A stretch of DNA of 44,373 nt, taken from positions 1 to 44,373 of the forward strand of contig JAUNPN010000009.1 in the NCBI GenBank assembly GCA_030536655.1. Direction: 5' to 3'. The notes under the pieces are model-generated. The model was not told the origin of the DNA. It did no database searches and saw only the letters and a program-made list of their open reading frames with translations. Positions 7,867 through 15,759 of the stretch are shown here, in pieces (the stretch's first letter is position 1; each line of letters begins with the position of its first letter). Position numbers and translations under genes: made by a program. The DNA comes from a bacterium (GTDB taxonomy: Bacteria; Bacillota; Clostridia; UBA1381).

Positions 7867-7961
7867 TTATTATATATAGCCTTAATATTATTAATATACA
7901 ATCATTTTTTAGACAATTTTGCTGAAATTCCTAACAATTATTTTACAAATAGAAAAAAACG

Positions 7962-7990
7962 TTGATTTTATTATTAAATTGTTGTACAAT
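7962..7990 (+). promoter_or_regulatory. Sigma-A promoter of glmS
   Basis: TTGATT (7962-7967), a 17-bp spacer and TACAAT (7985-7990). About 50 bases separate it from the glmS start, too few for a glmS ribozyme. A second TATAAT-like stretch follows in the AT-rich leader. The promoter lies inside the element, so glmS has its own vegetative-type promoter. Confidence 0.55.
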
Positions 7991-8048
7991 ATATAATAGT
8001 ATAATATTTTATATTATATTTCAATACTTATAGGGAGGTAATTTATTA

Positions 8049-9875
8049 ATGTGCGGAATAGTTGGATATATAGGTAAACGCAGTGTTGCCCCTATTCTTC
8101 TTGAAGGACTTTCTAAGCTTGAATATCGAGGCTACGACAGCGCAGGAATTGCTGTATATAACGGTTCGGAAATTCAGGTTGAAAAAGCAAAGGGACGCCT
8201 TGCGGTTTTATCAGAAAAAACTAACGGGGGACAAAGCGTAAACGGCACTGTCGGTATCGGCCATACAAGATGGGCTACCCACGGCGAGCCTTCTGACGTC
8301 AATGCGCACCCGCATCTTTCTCAGTCGGGGCGTTTTGCCGTTGTACATAATGGAATTATTGAAAATTATATAGCTTTAAAGAAACGCCTTGAATCAAAAG
8401 GCTTTGAATTTATTTCAGAAACAGATACCGAGGTTATCGCTCACCTTTTTGAGTATTACTATAAGGGTGATATTATGGAGGCTGTAACAAAGGTTATCAA
8501 TCGTGTTGAAGGCTCATACGCTTTAGGCGTACTCTGTGTTGATTATCCCGACCAATTTATTGCAGTAAGAAAAGCAAGCCCGTTAATAGTTGGTATTGGT
8601 GAGGATGAAAATTTCATTGCTTCGGATGTGACTGCAATATTAAAGTATACAAGAAACATTTATTACCTTGAGGATGATGAGATAGTTGTTCTCAAGCGTG
8701 ACGGTGTTGAAATCTACAATATGGATCTTGAAGAAGTGCAGAAGGAAGTATTTACGGTAAACTGGGATGTAAGCGCTGCTGAAAAGGGCGGCTACGAGCA
8801 TTTCATGATGAAGGAAATCGAAGAGCAGCCTAAGGCTCTCCGTGATACTATTTCACCGAGAATCAATAACGGTAAGGTTGTTCTTGATGATATTTCACTG
8901 ACAACACAGGATATAAAGAATATCAGAAAAATTTATATCGTTGCCTGCGGAAGCGCATATCATGTAGGTGTTGTCGGAAAATATGTAATTGAAAAAATGT
9001 GCCGTATTCCTGTTGAGGTTCAGGTTGCGTCTGAGTTCCGTTACTGCGACCCTATCGTTGGTTCAAAGGATCTTGTTATTGTAATCAGCCAGTCGGGTGA
9101 AACCGCAGACACTCTTGCGGGTCTTAAAGAAGCAAAGAACCATGGCGCGAGAATTCTTTCGATTGTTAATGTAGTAGGAAGTGCAATTGCAAATGCATCG
9201 GATGATGTTATTTATACATGGGCAGGACCTGAAATTGCAGTTGCAACAACCAAGGCTTATTCTACGCAGCTTGCTGTTATGTATCTTATCGCGTTATACA
9301 TGGCCGATAAGTTAGGCATGGTTACGTCAGGCGAATATGCAAGATATGTTAAGGACATTGAAGCGCTTCCGGATATGGTTGCAAAGATATTGGAAAACAA
9401 AGATGAGCTTCAGTACCTTGCGTCAAAATTCTACAACTGCAAGTCGATTTTCTTTATTGGAAGAAATCTTGACTATGCTGTTTCGCTTGAAGGCTCATTA
9501 AAGCTTAAGGAAATATCTTACATACACTCCGAAGCTTATGCTGCCGGAGAATTAAAGCACGGCACAATTTCACTTATTGAGGAAGGAACGCTTGTTATCG
9601 CTCTTGCTACCGGTTCAGAGCTGTTTGACAAAACTGTTTCAAATGTAAAAGAGGTTAAGGCAAGAGGCGCGGTTGTAATGGGTGTGACAACCGAAAATCA
9701 AGACGACATGGATACCGTTGCGGATTATGTTGTTAAGGTTCCGCAGATTAACGAAACACTTCTGCCGTCGCTTACAGTTATTCCTCTGCAATTATTCGGT
9801 TACTATGTAGCCTCGTTAAAAGGCTGTGATATTGACAAGCCGAGAAATCTCGCTAAGTCAGTTACTGTTGAATAA
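8049..9875 (+). CDS. glmS: Glutamine-fructose-6-phosphate aminotransferase (cargo of the element)
   Basis: GlmS makes glucosamine-6-phosphate from fructose-6-phosphate and glutamine, the first step towards UDP-GlcNAc and peptidoglycan. The 608-aa protein is full length. The N-terminal Ntn glutaminase domain starts MCGIVGYIG with the catalytic Cys2 and has the GHTRWATHG motif. Two SIS isomerase domains follow (ACGSAYHVG, SQSGETADT), and the terminus DKPRNLAKSVTVE is typical. The start has AGGGAGG upstream. It lies entirely inside the dpsA intervening element, with its own promoter and a hairpin downstream. No glmS ribozyme core precedes it. Its codon and base composition look like the host genes rather than like the AT-rich recombinase, which suggests capture from a related chromosome. 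Confidence 0.97.
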   Translation: MCGIVGYIGKRSVAPILLEGLSKLEYRGYDSAGIAVYNGSEIQVEKAKGRLAVLSEKTNGGQSVNGTVGIGHTRWATHGEPSDVNAHPHLSQSGRFAVVHNGIIENYIALKKRLESKGFEFISETDTEVIAHLFEYYYKGDIMEAVTKVINRVEGSYALGVLCVDYPDQFIAVRKASPLIVGIGEDENFIASDVTAILKYTRNIYYLEDDEIVVLKRDGVEIYNMDLEEVQKEVFTVNWDVSAAEKGGYEHFMMKEIEEQPKALRDTISPRINNGKVVLDDISLTTQDIKNIRKIYIVACGSAYHVGVVGKYVIEKMCRIPVEVQVASEFRYCDPIVGSKDLVIVISQSGETADTLAGLKEAKNHGARILSIVNVVGSAIANASDDVIYTWAGPEIAVATTKAYSTQLAVMYLIALYMADKLGMVTSGEYARYVKDIEALPDMVAKILENKDELQYLASKFYNCKSIFFIGRNLDYAVSLEGSLKLKEISYIHSEAYAAGELKHGTISLIEEGTLVIALATGSELFDKTVSNVKEVKARGAVVMGVTTENQDDMDTVADYVVKVPQINETLLPSLTVIPLQLFGYYVASLKGCDIDKPRNLAKSVTVE

Positions 9876-9895
9876 TTATAAAAGTAATGTTTTTT

Positions 9896-9928
9896 CAGCT
9901 GCTGCAAAACTTTGTTTTGCAGCAGCTG
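9896..9928. terminator. Perfect 15-bp palindromic hairpin after glmS
   Basis: CAGCTGCTGCAAAAC pairs perfectly with GTTTTGCAGCAGCTG around TTT. A T run precedes rather than follows the stem, so it is not a textbook intrinsic terminator for glmS. The stem is shared with other hairpins in the window. It would be expected to hinder read-through from dpsA to dpsB when the element is present. Confidence 0.6.
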
Positions 9929-9944
9929 TCACCATGCACATATT

Positions 9945-10085
9945 TTATTGACTGTCAGACCGCTTGGTGATAAAGGTAAGCGGCAATCCCCAAAACAGAA
10001 ATATACAGTATGCCGCTGCTATGCCGGCAGCATCTTCACCAATACAAATATTTGTGAATCCTCTTATTTCATTCCATGCTTTCAT
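9945..10085 (-). CDS. Possible 46-aa membrane peptide or gene remnant
   Basis: The frame begins MKAWNEIRGFTNICIGEDAA and contains a hydrophobic stretch (GIAAAYCIFLFWGLPLTFI) before a basic end (TKRSDSQ). The ribosome binding site is poor and a MITE-terminus-like motif lies directly upstream, so it may be the truncated end of a small membrane protein gene. I do not recognise the family. Confidence 0.3.
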   Translation of the reverse strand: MKAWNEIRGFTNICIGEDAAGIAAAYCIFLFWGLPLTFITKRSDSQ

Positions 10086-10092
10086 TTTCTTT

Positions 10093-10111
10093 AATTGCGA
10101 ACAGGCTCTTA
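10093..10111 (-). repeat. MITE terminus-like motif in the element's right end
   Basis: AATTGCGAACAGGCTCTTA is a variant of the complement of GAGCCTRTCCGTAA with the flanking TTA. No partner end is visible nearby. Confidence 0.4.
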
Positions 10112-10150
10112 TTATACATCCTTTTGCGTATTTTTGCAAATGCTTTTTGT

Positions 10151-10167
10151 TTACGGACAGGCTCTTA
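10151..10167 (-). repeat. MITE terminus-like motif close to the right junction
   Basis: TTACGGACAGGCTCTTA lies 28 bp inside the right junction, in the same orientation as the copy at 10093. Two same-way ends with no opposite end suggest nested or truncated small elements. Confidence 0.4.
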
Positions 10168-10195
10168 ATGTTCTTACTATACCAAAATAAAATCG

Positions 10196-10210
10196 GGCGG
10201 GGTAGATTTT
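10196..10210 (+). repeat. Right junction (attR-like) direct repeat
   Basis: GGCGGGGTAGATTTT is the partner of 6002-6016. It is read in frame as GGVDF, directly followed by the missing C-terminal codons of dpsA. Confidence 0.85.
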
Positions 10211-10336
10211 GAAGCTGCCGCAAAAATGGGAATAAAGGTAATATGGGCTCTTTCACTTCCTGGAAAGATTGCGCCGGTTACATCGGGAGCTATAATTAAA
10301 GATACGATAATAAACGTAATGAGGGAAATGGCATAA
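10196..10336 (+). CDS. dpsA: Dipicolinate synthase subunit A, 3' part (interrupted gene)
   Basis: Read in frame from the repeat, this stretch gives GGVDF then EAAAKMGIKVIWALSLPGKI, continuing through APVTSGAIIKDTIIN to a TAA at 10334-10336. That is the conserved C-terminal end of SpoVFA (the WALSLPGK..AP.T(A/S)G motif). It has no start codon or ribosome binding site of its own and is useful only when joined to the 5' part ending at 6016. Forty-one codons follow the shared repeat. The frame is intact, so selection has apparently preserved it. dpsB follows after 31 bp. Confidence 0.92.
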   Translation, partial: GGVDFEAAAKMGIKVIWALSLPGKIAPVTSGAIIKDTIINVMREMA

Positions 10337-10367
10337 GCGGCATAATAACAGAAAGGTGGTGATGACA

Positions 10368-10946
10368 ATGGATTTGAAGGATAAAAAAATCGGCTTTGCA
10401 ATGTGCGGGTCCTTCTGCACATTTAAAAAGACACTTGCCGCGCTTGAAGAACTGAAAAAAACAGGTGCTGAAATTTTCCCTATTATGAGCGAAACCGCTG
10501 CGTCAACTGACACGCGGTTCGGAAAAGCGGAGGAATTCAGGAAAAAAATAAAGGAAACCACAGGGAATGAAATTATAGAAACTATTAAAGCAGCAGAACC
10601 TATTGGTCCAAAAGCATACTTGGATATGTTGATTGTACTTCCGTGTACGGGAAATACACTTGCTAAGGCAGCGTCCGGAATTGCCGACAGCTCAGTTACG
10701 ATGGCAATTAAGGCGCATCTCAGAAACAATCGTCCCGTGTTGCTCGGTGTGTCAACAAATGATGGATTGGGAGTAGCTGCTGAAAACATCGGCAGACTGC
10801 TGACACGCAAAAATATGTATTTTATTCCGTTTTCTCAGGATGATTACATAAAAAAACCAAACTCACTTGTTGCACATTTTGATAAGCTCGTTCCGGCTGC
10901 CGAAGCGGCTGTCGAGAGCAGACAATTACAGCCGCTTATCGGCTGA
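10368..10946 (+). CDS. dpsB: Dipicolinate synthase subunit B
   Basis: DpsB (SpoVFB) is the flavoprotein-like partner of DpsA in dipicolinate synthesis, needed for spore-core mineralisation and heat resistance. The 192-aa protein starts MDLKDKKIGFAMCGSFCTF, with the typical flavoprotein segment MCGSFCTFKK and the LIVLPCTGNTLAKAA motif. The frame is open from a GTG at 10356, but AAAGGTGG at 10352-10359 is best spaced for the ATG at 10368. It lies 31 bp after the dpsA 3' part and has no obvious promoter of its own, so its sporulation transcript should depend on excision of the upstream element. A hairpin follows. The asd/dapG/dapA genes that follow spoVF in Bacillus are absent here. Confidence 0.93.
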   Translation: MDLKDKKIGFAMCGSFCTFKKTLAALEELKKTGAEIFPIMSETAASTDTRFGKAEEFRKKIKETTGNEIIETIKAAEPIGPKAYLDMLIVLPCTGNTLAKAASGIADSSVTMAIKAHLRNNRPVLLGVSTNDGLGVAAENIGRLLTRKNMYFIPFSQDDYIKKPNSLVAHFDKLVPAAEAAVESRQLQPLIG

Positions 10947-10974
10947 TTATATAGATGTTACAAATGAATAGAAG

Positions 10975-11009
10975 GAGCTGCTGTAAAAATTTACATTTTG
11001 CAGCAGCTC
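10975..11009. terminator. Palindromic hairpin after dpsB
   Basis: GAGCTGCTGTAAAA pairs with TTTTGCAGCAGCTC around ATTTACA. There is no T tract. It belongs to the same stem family as the hairpins at 5055, 9896, 34868 and 39595 and separates convergent dpsB and the integrase gene. Confidence 0.6.
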
Positions 11010-11034
11010 TATGCAAAAACAGGTTTAACAATAA

Positions 11035-12123
11035 TTATGACGGCAAATTTCCGCTGTATATACAGTTTAGCCGTTCCATACTTTTGCGCTTGTGCTCATC
11101 AAGTGAATGGGCATATCGTTTTAACGTAACGGAAACATCGGCATGACCTAATATTTCGCTTAGGGTTTTTATATCAAAACCGTTTTCAAGGGCGCGAACG
11201 GAAAAGGTGTGCCGTATAGTATGAAAATTTGCATATTCTACACCGGCTCTTTTTAATAATCTTTGGTATTGATTCTGCATTGTACGCGGATCCATAATAT
11301 GAGAGTAAAGCTTGATGATATAATCATCCGAATTTCCATATATATTCCTAAGAATTTTACATAAAAATGAAGGCATTGGAATAGTGCGGCGGGAGCTTTC
11401 ACTTTTCGGCGGAAATTCTGTAACAATTGATTTATTGTCTATTGTTATTCTTTGAACTGTGCGCCGCACAGACAAGGTACTGGACACGAAATTAATATCC
11501 TCCCATTTCAATCCGCATATTTCTCCCAGACGCAGACCGGTATACAATCCGATTAATATTCCTATCTCATTTGGATTTTTATCGATATTAACAGCGTTTT
11601 CTATCAGTGTCTGTTCTTCCCTTGTAAAAACTTTAACGTTATTTTTTCGGTTTTTGGGAAGTTCTGCACAACTCCATATATCATCTATGTAGTTCTTATC
11701 ATATGCAATTTTCAGCGCTTGCTTAAGTATAGTAAAAATTCCTTTTAATGTTGAGGGAGCTAAATAGCTTTTCGAATCAATAAATACCTGCAAAAATTCA
11801 GTGCTAAGCTTACAGAGCCTAATGGTATTAAAGAAGGGTTTTATGTGATTCCGGTGATAGCGCATATATACATTATATGTAGAAGGCTTAATTTTATCTT
11901 TTAGAGAAATGATGTAATTTTCAATCCAATCGGATGCGGATATGCTTATCGGTGAAAGCCTTTTATCAATATTAGCTTTTTTCATCCTAAAACGGACTTC
12001 GTTATAGGTATTGGCATATACAGATCGATATTTTGCTTTTCCGTTTAGTGAATACGATTCAATATACCGTCCTTCCCAGCGACCGTCCTTGCGTTTATAT
12101 ATATTTTCTCCTCTTCGCGGCAT
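11035..12123 (-). CDS. Solitary tyrosine recombinase (phage-type integrase)
   Basis: This 362-aa protein has an N-terminal arm-binding-like segment (MPRRGENIYKRKDGRWEGRY), a SAM-like core-binding domain and a C-terminal catalytic domain. Catalytic residues are R198 (GLRLGE), H301 and R304 (HTIRH), H327 (LGHADV) and Y337 (LKRYAHS), so it appears active. It resembles Tn916/ICE integrases of Clostridia. AAAGGAGG precedes the start. No excisionase, replication or transfer gene is nearby, and I found no clear att repeats. It may be the remnant of an integrated element or a free-standing recombinase acting on DNA elsewhere. The base composition is more AT-rich than its neighbours, suggesting transfer. 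Confidence 0.9.
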   Translation of the reverse strand: MPRRGENIYKRKDGRWEGRYIESYSLNGKAKYRSVYANTYNEVRFRMKKANIDKRLSPISISASDWIENYIISLKDKIKPSTYNVYMRYHRNHIKPFFNTIRLCKLSTEFLQVFIDSKSYLAPSTLKGIFTILKQALKIAYDKNYIDDIWSCAELPKNRKNNVKVFTREEQTLIENAVNIDKNPNEIGILIGLYTGLRLGEICGLKWEDINFVSSTLSVRRTVQRITIDNKSIVTEFPPKSESSRRTIPMPSFLCKILRNIYGNSDDYIIKLYSHIMDPRTMQNQYQRLLKRAGVEYANFHTIRHTFSVRALENGFDIKTLSEILGHADVSVTLKRYAHSLDEHKRKSMERLNCIYSGNLPS

Positions 12124-12194
12124 GATTTATAACCTCCTTTATCCTGACCACGTTTTTGATGGTTATTGAATAAATTATATCAGAAATTCTTAAA

Positions 12195-12211
12195 TTACGG
12201 ATAAGCTCTTA
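12195..12211 (-). repeat. MITE terminus-like motif upstream of the integrase
   Basis: TTACGGATAAGCTCTTA is another copy of the motif, with one base different from the consensus. The rest of the 449-bp gap between the integrase and transporter starts (12124-12572) is AT-rich and holds only the promoter listed next. Confidence 0.4.
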
Positions 12212-12461
12212 GTACGAATTTTTGAGGAGAAAATACAGAGAGTATCCTCGATTTTTAAACATGTACACAAGTTATGGATAAATTGCAAACAAGACATGAA
12301 GGCTTGCTCAAGGGGCGTAATTGTTTACGGACTATGATTAAACAAAACAATTATTTTATTATTTTAGAGTATAAACTGCTTGTTAAAACACACTGTTTAT
12401 TCATATCTTGTTAATAAAATTTACGATATTGTAAAAATAGTGAGAGAATGTTTCCTGCGGC

Positions 12462-12490
12462 TTGACTAATTTGCCATAGTATGATAGAAT
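12462..12490 (+). promoter_or_regulatory. Sigma-A promoter of the DMT transporter
   Basis: TTGACT (12462-12467), a 17-bp spacer and TAGAAT (12485-12490). Confidence 0.6.
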
Positions 12491-12572
12491 ATATTATACA
12501 ATGCAGAGGTTTTGGCAAATTTTCAGCTAAATTTTATGCACTAAAATATATAGGGAGGAATAAGAAATAAAC

Positions 12573-13496
12573 ATGAAGAAAAACACATTGACAAGAACAT
12601 CGGTTGTCTGTGTGCTGGCTATTCTCTGCTGTATTCTGTGGGGAAGCGCAACGCCGTCAATCAAGAAGGGGTATGAATTATTTAACATTGCCGCGGGAGA
12701 TACTGCTGCGCAGATTTTGTTTGCCGGTATGCGTTTTGTGCTTGCCGGAATATTGACAATTCTTTTCGGCAGTATAATAAGCAGAAAGGTGCTTGTTCCG
12801 AAAAAGGAATCTGCGGCGCCGATTGTAAAGCTTGCGATGGTTCAGACGATTTTGCAGTATGTATTTTTTTACATAGGTCATGCGCATACCTCCGGGGTAA
12901 AGGCGGCGATTATAAACGGCTCCAATGTATTTATTGCGATTCTGTTTGCAGTATATCTTTTCAGGTATGAGAAAATGACATGGATAAAGCTTGCAGGCTG
13001 TATTGCGGGCTTTGCGGGAATAGTGCTGATAAATCTCACAGGCAGCGGTTTTAACATGAATATGTCGCTGGCGGGGGAGGGAGCAATCCTTGTTTCGGCA
13101 ACAGCCTATGCGCTTTCATCGGGAATGATTAAGAAGTATTCACAGAATGAAAATCCGGTTGTTCTGAGCGGCTATCAGTTTTTTATCGGCGGAATTGTAA
13201 TGTGCGCTGCCGGGTTTATTGCAGGAGGAAGGATTATCGGCTTTACTGTTAATTCATCGCTGCTTCTTGTATATCTTGCAATGATTTCATCGGTAGCATA
13301 CACGATTTGGGGAATACTCCTGAAGTATAATCCGGTTGCAAAGGTTACTGTGTTTGGTTTTACAAACCCGATATTCGGAGTAATTCTTTCGGCAATATTC
13401 CTCGGCGAAGGAAGTCAGGCGTTCGGCATACGCGGGCTTGCGGCGCTTGCACTTGTGTCGCTCGGTATATTTGTAATCAATAAAGCAAAGCAGTAA
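12573..13496 (+). CDS. DMT-superfamily (EamA) transporter
   Basis: This 307-aa integral membrane protein has about ten hydrophobic segments and two EamA repeats, each opening with a W-G-S/W-G-I signature (ILCCILWGSATPSIKKG and YTIWGILLKYNP). The family exports or imports small metabolites such as amino acids or nucleotides; the substrate cannot be read from the sequence. AGGGAGGA lies about 13 bases before the ATG, slightly far. The gene is monocistronic, ending at a bidirectional terminator shared with gyrB. Confidence 0.88.
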   Translation: MKKNTLTRTSVVCVLAILCCILWGSATPSIKKGYELFNIAAGDTAAQILFAGMRFVLAGILTILFGSIISRKVLVPKKESAAPIVKLAMVQTILQYVFFYIGHAHTSGVKAAIINGSNVFIAILFAVYLFRYEKMTWIKLAGCIAGFAGIVLINLTGSGFNMNMSLAGEGAILVSATAYALSSGMIKKYSQNENPVVLSGYQFFIGGIVMCAAGFIAGGRIIGFTVNSSLLLVYLAMISSVAYTIWGILLKYNPVAKVTVFGFTNPIFGVILSAIFLGEGSQAFGIRGLAALALVSLGIFVINKAKQ

Positions 13497-13502
13497 AAAA
13501 TC

Positions 13503-13540
13503 CGTATCAAAACTAATTGAGTTTTGATACGAATTTTTTT
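13503..13540 (+). terminator. Bidirectional intrinsic terminator
   Basis: CGTATCAAAACT pairs perfectly with AGTTTTGATACG around AATTG, followed by a run of seven T. It ends the transporter gene and overlaps the gyrB stop codon; an A-rich stretch on the other side gives a shorter T tract for gyrB. Confidence 0.9.
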
Positions 13541-15467
13541 ATATATCCAAATTTGAAACATACTTTGCGTTAGCTTCGATAAACTCACGTCTGGGCTCTA
13601 CCTTATCTCCCATTAGAACTGTAAAAATTCTGTCTGCTTCAATAGCGTCCGCAAGTTCCACTCTAAGCAAAGTACGCTTTGCCGGATCCATAGTTGTTTC
13701 CTTAAGCTCCGGCGGATCCATCTCTCCAAGACCCTTGTAACGCTGAACCTTGCAGCCGGGACCCATTTCCTGGATAAGTCTGTCACGCTCCGTTTCGTCA
13801 AATGCAAAATGTTCGACAAGATTCTTGTTCTTGCCCTTAAATACCTTAAACAGCGGCGGCTGAGCCAGATATACATGTCCTTCCTCAATAAGAGGACGCA
13901 TATAACGGAAAAAGAAGGTAAGCAGCAGCGTTCTGATATGCGAACCGTCAACATCAGCATCTGCCATGATTATGACCTTGCCGTATTTAAGATTTGCCGT
14001 GTTAAATTCATCGCCTATACCGGCTCCGAGTGCCTGAATAATAGGAAGAAGCTTTTCATTCGTATAAACCTTGTCTATTCTTGACTTCTCAACATTCAGC
14101 ATTTTTCCCCACAAGGGAAGGATAGCCTGGAAACGTCTTTCGCGGCCCTGCTTAGCGCTTCCGCCCGCGCTGTCACCCTCAACGATAAACAGCTCTGTAT
14201 ACGGTGCACCTTCGTCTGTGCAGCGTGCAAGTTTACCTAAAAGCGAGGAATTGCTGGCATTGCTGTTTTTTCTTGAGTTTTCTCTTGCCGCCTTTGCCGC
14301 TTCTCTTGCGCGGGATGCCGCAAGCGTTTTTTCTATGATTGTGCGTGCAATTTTCGGGTTTTCTTCTAAGAAATCAGCAAATTTGCTGTTTAGTGCATTC
14401 TCAACAAGTGTTCTTGCCGCGCTGTTTCCAAGCTTTGCTTTTGTCTGACCTTCAAACTGAGCCTCTATTACTTTTACACTGATAACTGTTGTAAGACCCT
14501 CTCGTGTATCGTCACCTGTAAGATTGGAATCTTTTTCCTTAAGAAAATTATATTTTCGCGCATAATCGTTGATAACTCTTGTCATACCGGACTTAAAGCC
14601 CGTTTCGTGAGTACCGCCGTCCGGGGTATGAATATTGTTTGCAAACGAATAGAGCATCTCGCTGTAGGAAGTGGTATACTGCATTGCAATCTCAACCATC
14701 ATATCATTTCTTGCAGCTTCAAAATAGATAACCTCATCATGAAGCGGCTCCTTGCCCTTATTGAGATATGTTACAAACTCCTTGATACCGCCCTCGGCAT
14801 AGAGCGTAACCGGAGACGGTTTCTCAACTCTGTAGTCCGTGAGTATGATTTTCACGCCCTTGTTAAGGAATGCCTGCTCACGCATACGGTCAAGCAGCGT
14901 ATTATAATCAAATTCAAGCACCTCAAAAATTTCCGGGTCAGGCTTGAAGGTTATCTTTGTGCCTGTCTTATCAGTATCGCCTATAATCTTAAGCTTACAG
15001 GTGGCATGACCGCGCTCATAGCTTTGATAATGCACGTGCTCGCCGTCTGAAACCTCAACCTCAAGATGCTCGGAAAGCGCGTTTACTACCGAAGAGCCGA
15101 CTCCGTGCAGTCCGCCGGAAACCTTGTATCCGCCGCCGCCGAATTTACCGCCGGCATGAAGTACGGTCAGGACAACTTCAACTGTAGGTATACCTTGCTG
15201 AGGATGAATACCGACTGGGATTCCTCGTCCGTTATCGGTTACGGTTATGCTGTTGTCGGCATTGATGTCAACTGAAATTTCTGTGCAGTAACCGGCAAGT
15301 GCCTCGTCTATTGAGTTATCAACGATTTCGTATACCAGATGATGAAGGCCCGCAGATGAGGTAGAACCGATGTACATACCCGGACGCTTGCGCACGGCTT
15401 CAAGTCCTTCAAGAACCTGTATTTGGTTTTCGTCATATTTTACTTCGACTTTTTCTAATTCACTCAC
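13539..15467 (-). CDS. gyrB: DNA gyrase subunit B
   Basis: GyrB is the ATPase subunit of type II topoisomerase that introduces negative supercoils. The 642-aa protein is full length, with the GHKL ATPase domain ([27 protein letters not shown]), the transducer, and a TOPRIM domain ([16 protein letters not shown], with [11 protein letters not shown] and DADVDGSHI). The C-terminus ends [12 protein letters not shown]. It lies last in a minus-strand operon from recJ. gyrA, its usual downstream partner, is not present. Neighbouring recF and remB make gyrB rather than parE the right call. Confidence 0.97.
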   Translation of the reverse strand: MSELEKVEVKYDENQIQVLEGLEAVRKRPGMYIGSTSSAGLHHLVYEIVDNSIDEALAGYCTEISVDINADNSITVTDNGRGIPVGIHPQQGIPTVEVVLTVLHAGGKFGGGGYKVSGGLHGVGSSVVNALSEHLEVEVSDGEHVHYQSYERGHATCKLKIIGDTDKTGTKITFKPDPEIFEVLEFDYNTLLDRMREQAFLNKGVKIILTDYRVEKPSPVTLYAEGGIKEFVTYLNKGKEPLHDEVIYFEAARNDMMVEIAMQYTTSYSEMLYSFANNIHTPDGGTHETGFKSGMTRVINDYARKYNFLKEKDSNLTGDDTREGLTTVISVKVIEAQFEGQTKAKLGNSAARTLVENALNSKFADFLEENPKIARTIIEKTLAASRAREAAKAARENSRKNSNASNSSLLGKLARCTDEGAPYTELFIVEGDSAGGSAKQGRERRFQAILPLWGKMLNVEKSRIDKVYTNEKLLPIIQALGAGIGDEFNTANLKYGKVIIMADADVDGSHIRTLLLTFFFRYMRPLIEEGHVYLAQPPLFKVFKGKNKNLVEHFAFDETERDRLIQEMGPGCKVQRYKGLGEMDPPELKETTMDPAKRTLLRVELADAIEADRIFTVLMGDKVEPRREFIEANAKYVSNLDI

Positions 15468-15484
15468 GATTTTATATATCTCCT

Positions 15485-15748
15485 TTACAGTGCTATGTTT
15501 TTCTTCTTTGCGCGGCTGCCGAGTACCTTGGGCGACAGGGATGAAAGATAAACTCTCCTGCCGTTTTCCTTGCCGGTAACGATAAATGAAACGGGCAGCT
15601 CATCGGTGGAATTGACCAGCCTGCCGTTTTTCTGCGCATCGGGCAGAAAATCTCTGCCGCGCGGTGAAACGGTGGTGTTATCCATGTCAAATATTCCTAT
15701 TACATCTTTTGAACTGAGTACAAGATTGTTTCCTGCATGAATATACAT
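15485..15748 (-). CDS. remB: Extracellular matrix regulator RemB (DUF370/YaaB)
   Basis: The 87-aa protein starts [20 protein letters not shown], the typical opening of the RemB/YaaB family. In Bacillus subtilis yaaB lies between recF and gyrB exactly as here, and RemB activates matrix genes together with RemA. The protein is small, basic at its end (SRAKKKN) and has no membrane segment. It lies 17 bp upstream of gyrB and 11 bp downstream of recF. Confidence 0.88.
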   Translation of the reverse strand: MYIHAGNNLVLSSKDVIGIFDMDNTTVSPRGRDFLPDAQKNGRLVNSTDELPVSFIVTGKENGRRVYLSSLSPKVLGSRAKKKNIAL

Positions 15749-15759
15749 AATATTTTTCC

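Larger units (their letters stand above)
6002..10195. mobile_element. 4,194-bp intervening element in dpsA, probably excisable
   Basis: The element is bounded by direct repeats at 6002-6016 and 10196-10210. Inside are, in order, a large serine recombinase (minus), a 41-aa ORF overlapping its start, a 103-bp MITE-like insert, glmS (plus), a palindromic hairpin, a 46-aa ORF (minus) and two copies of the MITE terminus motif. Precise recombination between the repeats would remove the interval and restore dpsA in frame. Known relatives in organisation are the skin element in sigK and the vfbin element in spoVFB of Bacillus species, which are excised in the mother cell by a serine recombinase. A glmS cargo is unusual. 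Excision has not been shown; the inference rests on the repeats, the frame and the intact recombinase. Confidence 0.88.

Noticed and set aside
14071-15050. Plus-strand open frames over gyrB
   Set aside because: They are antisense shadows of a clearly coding gyrB.
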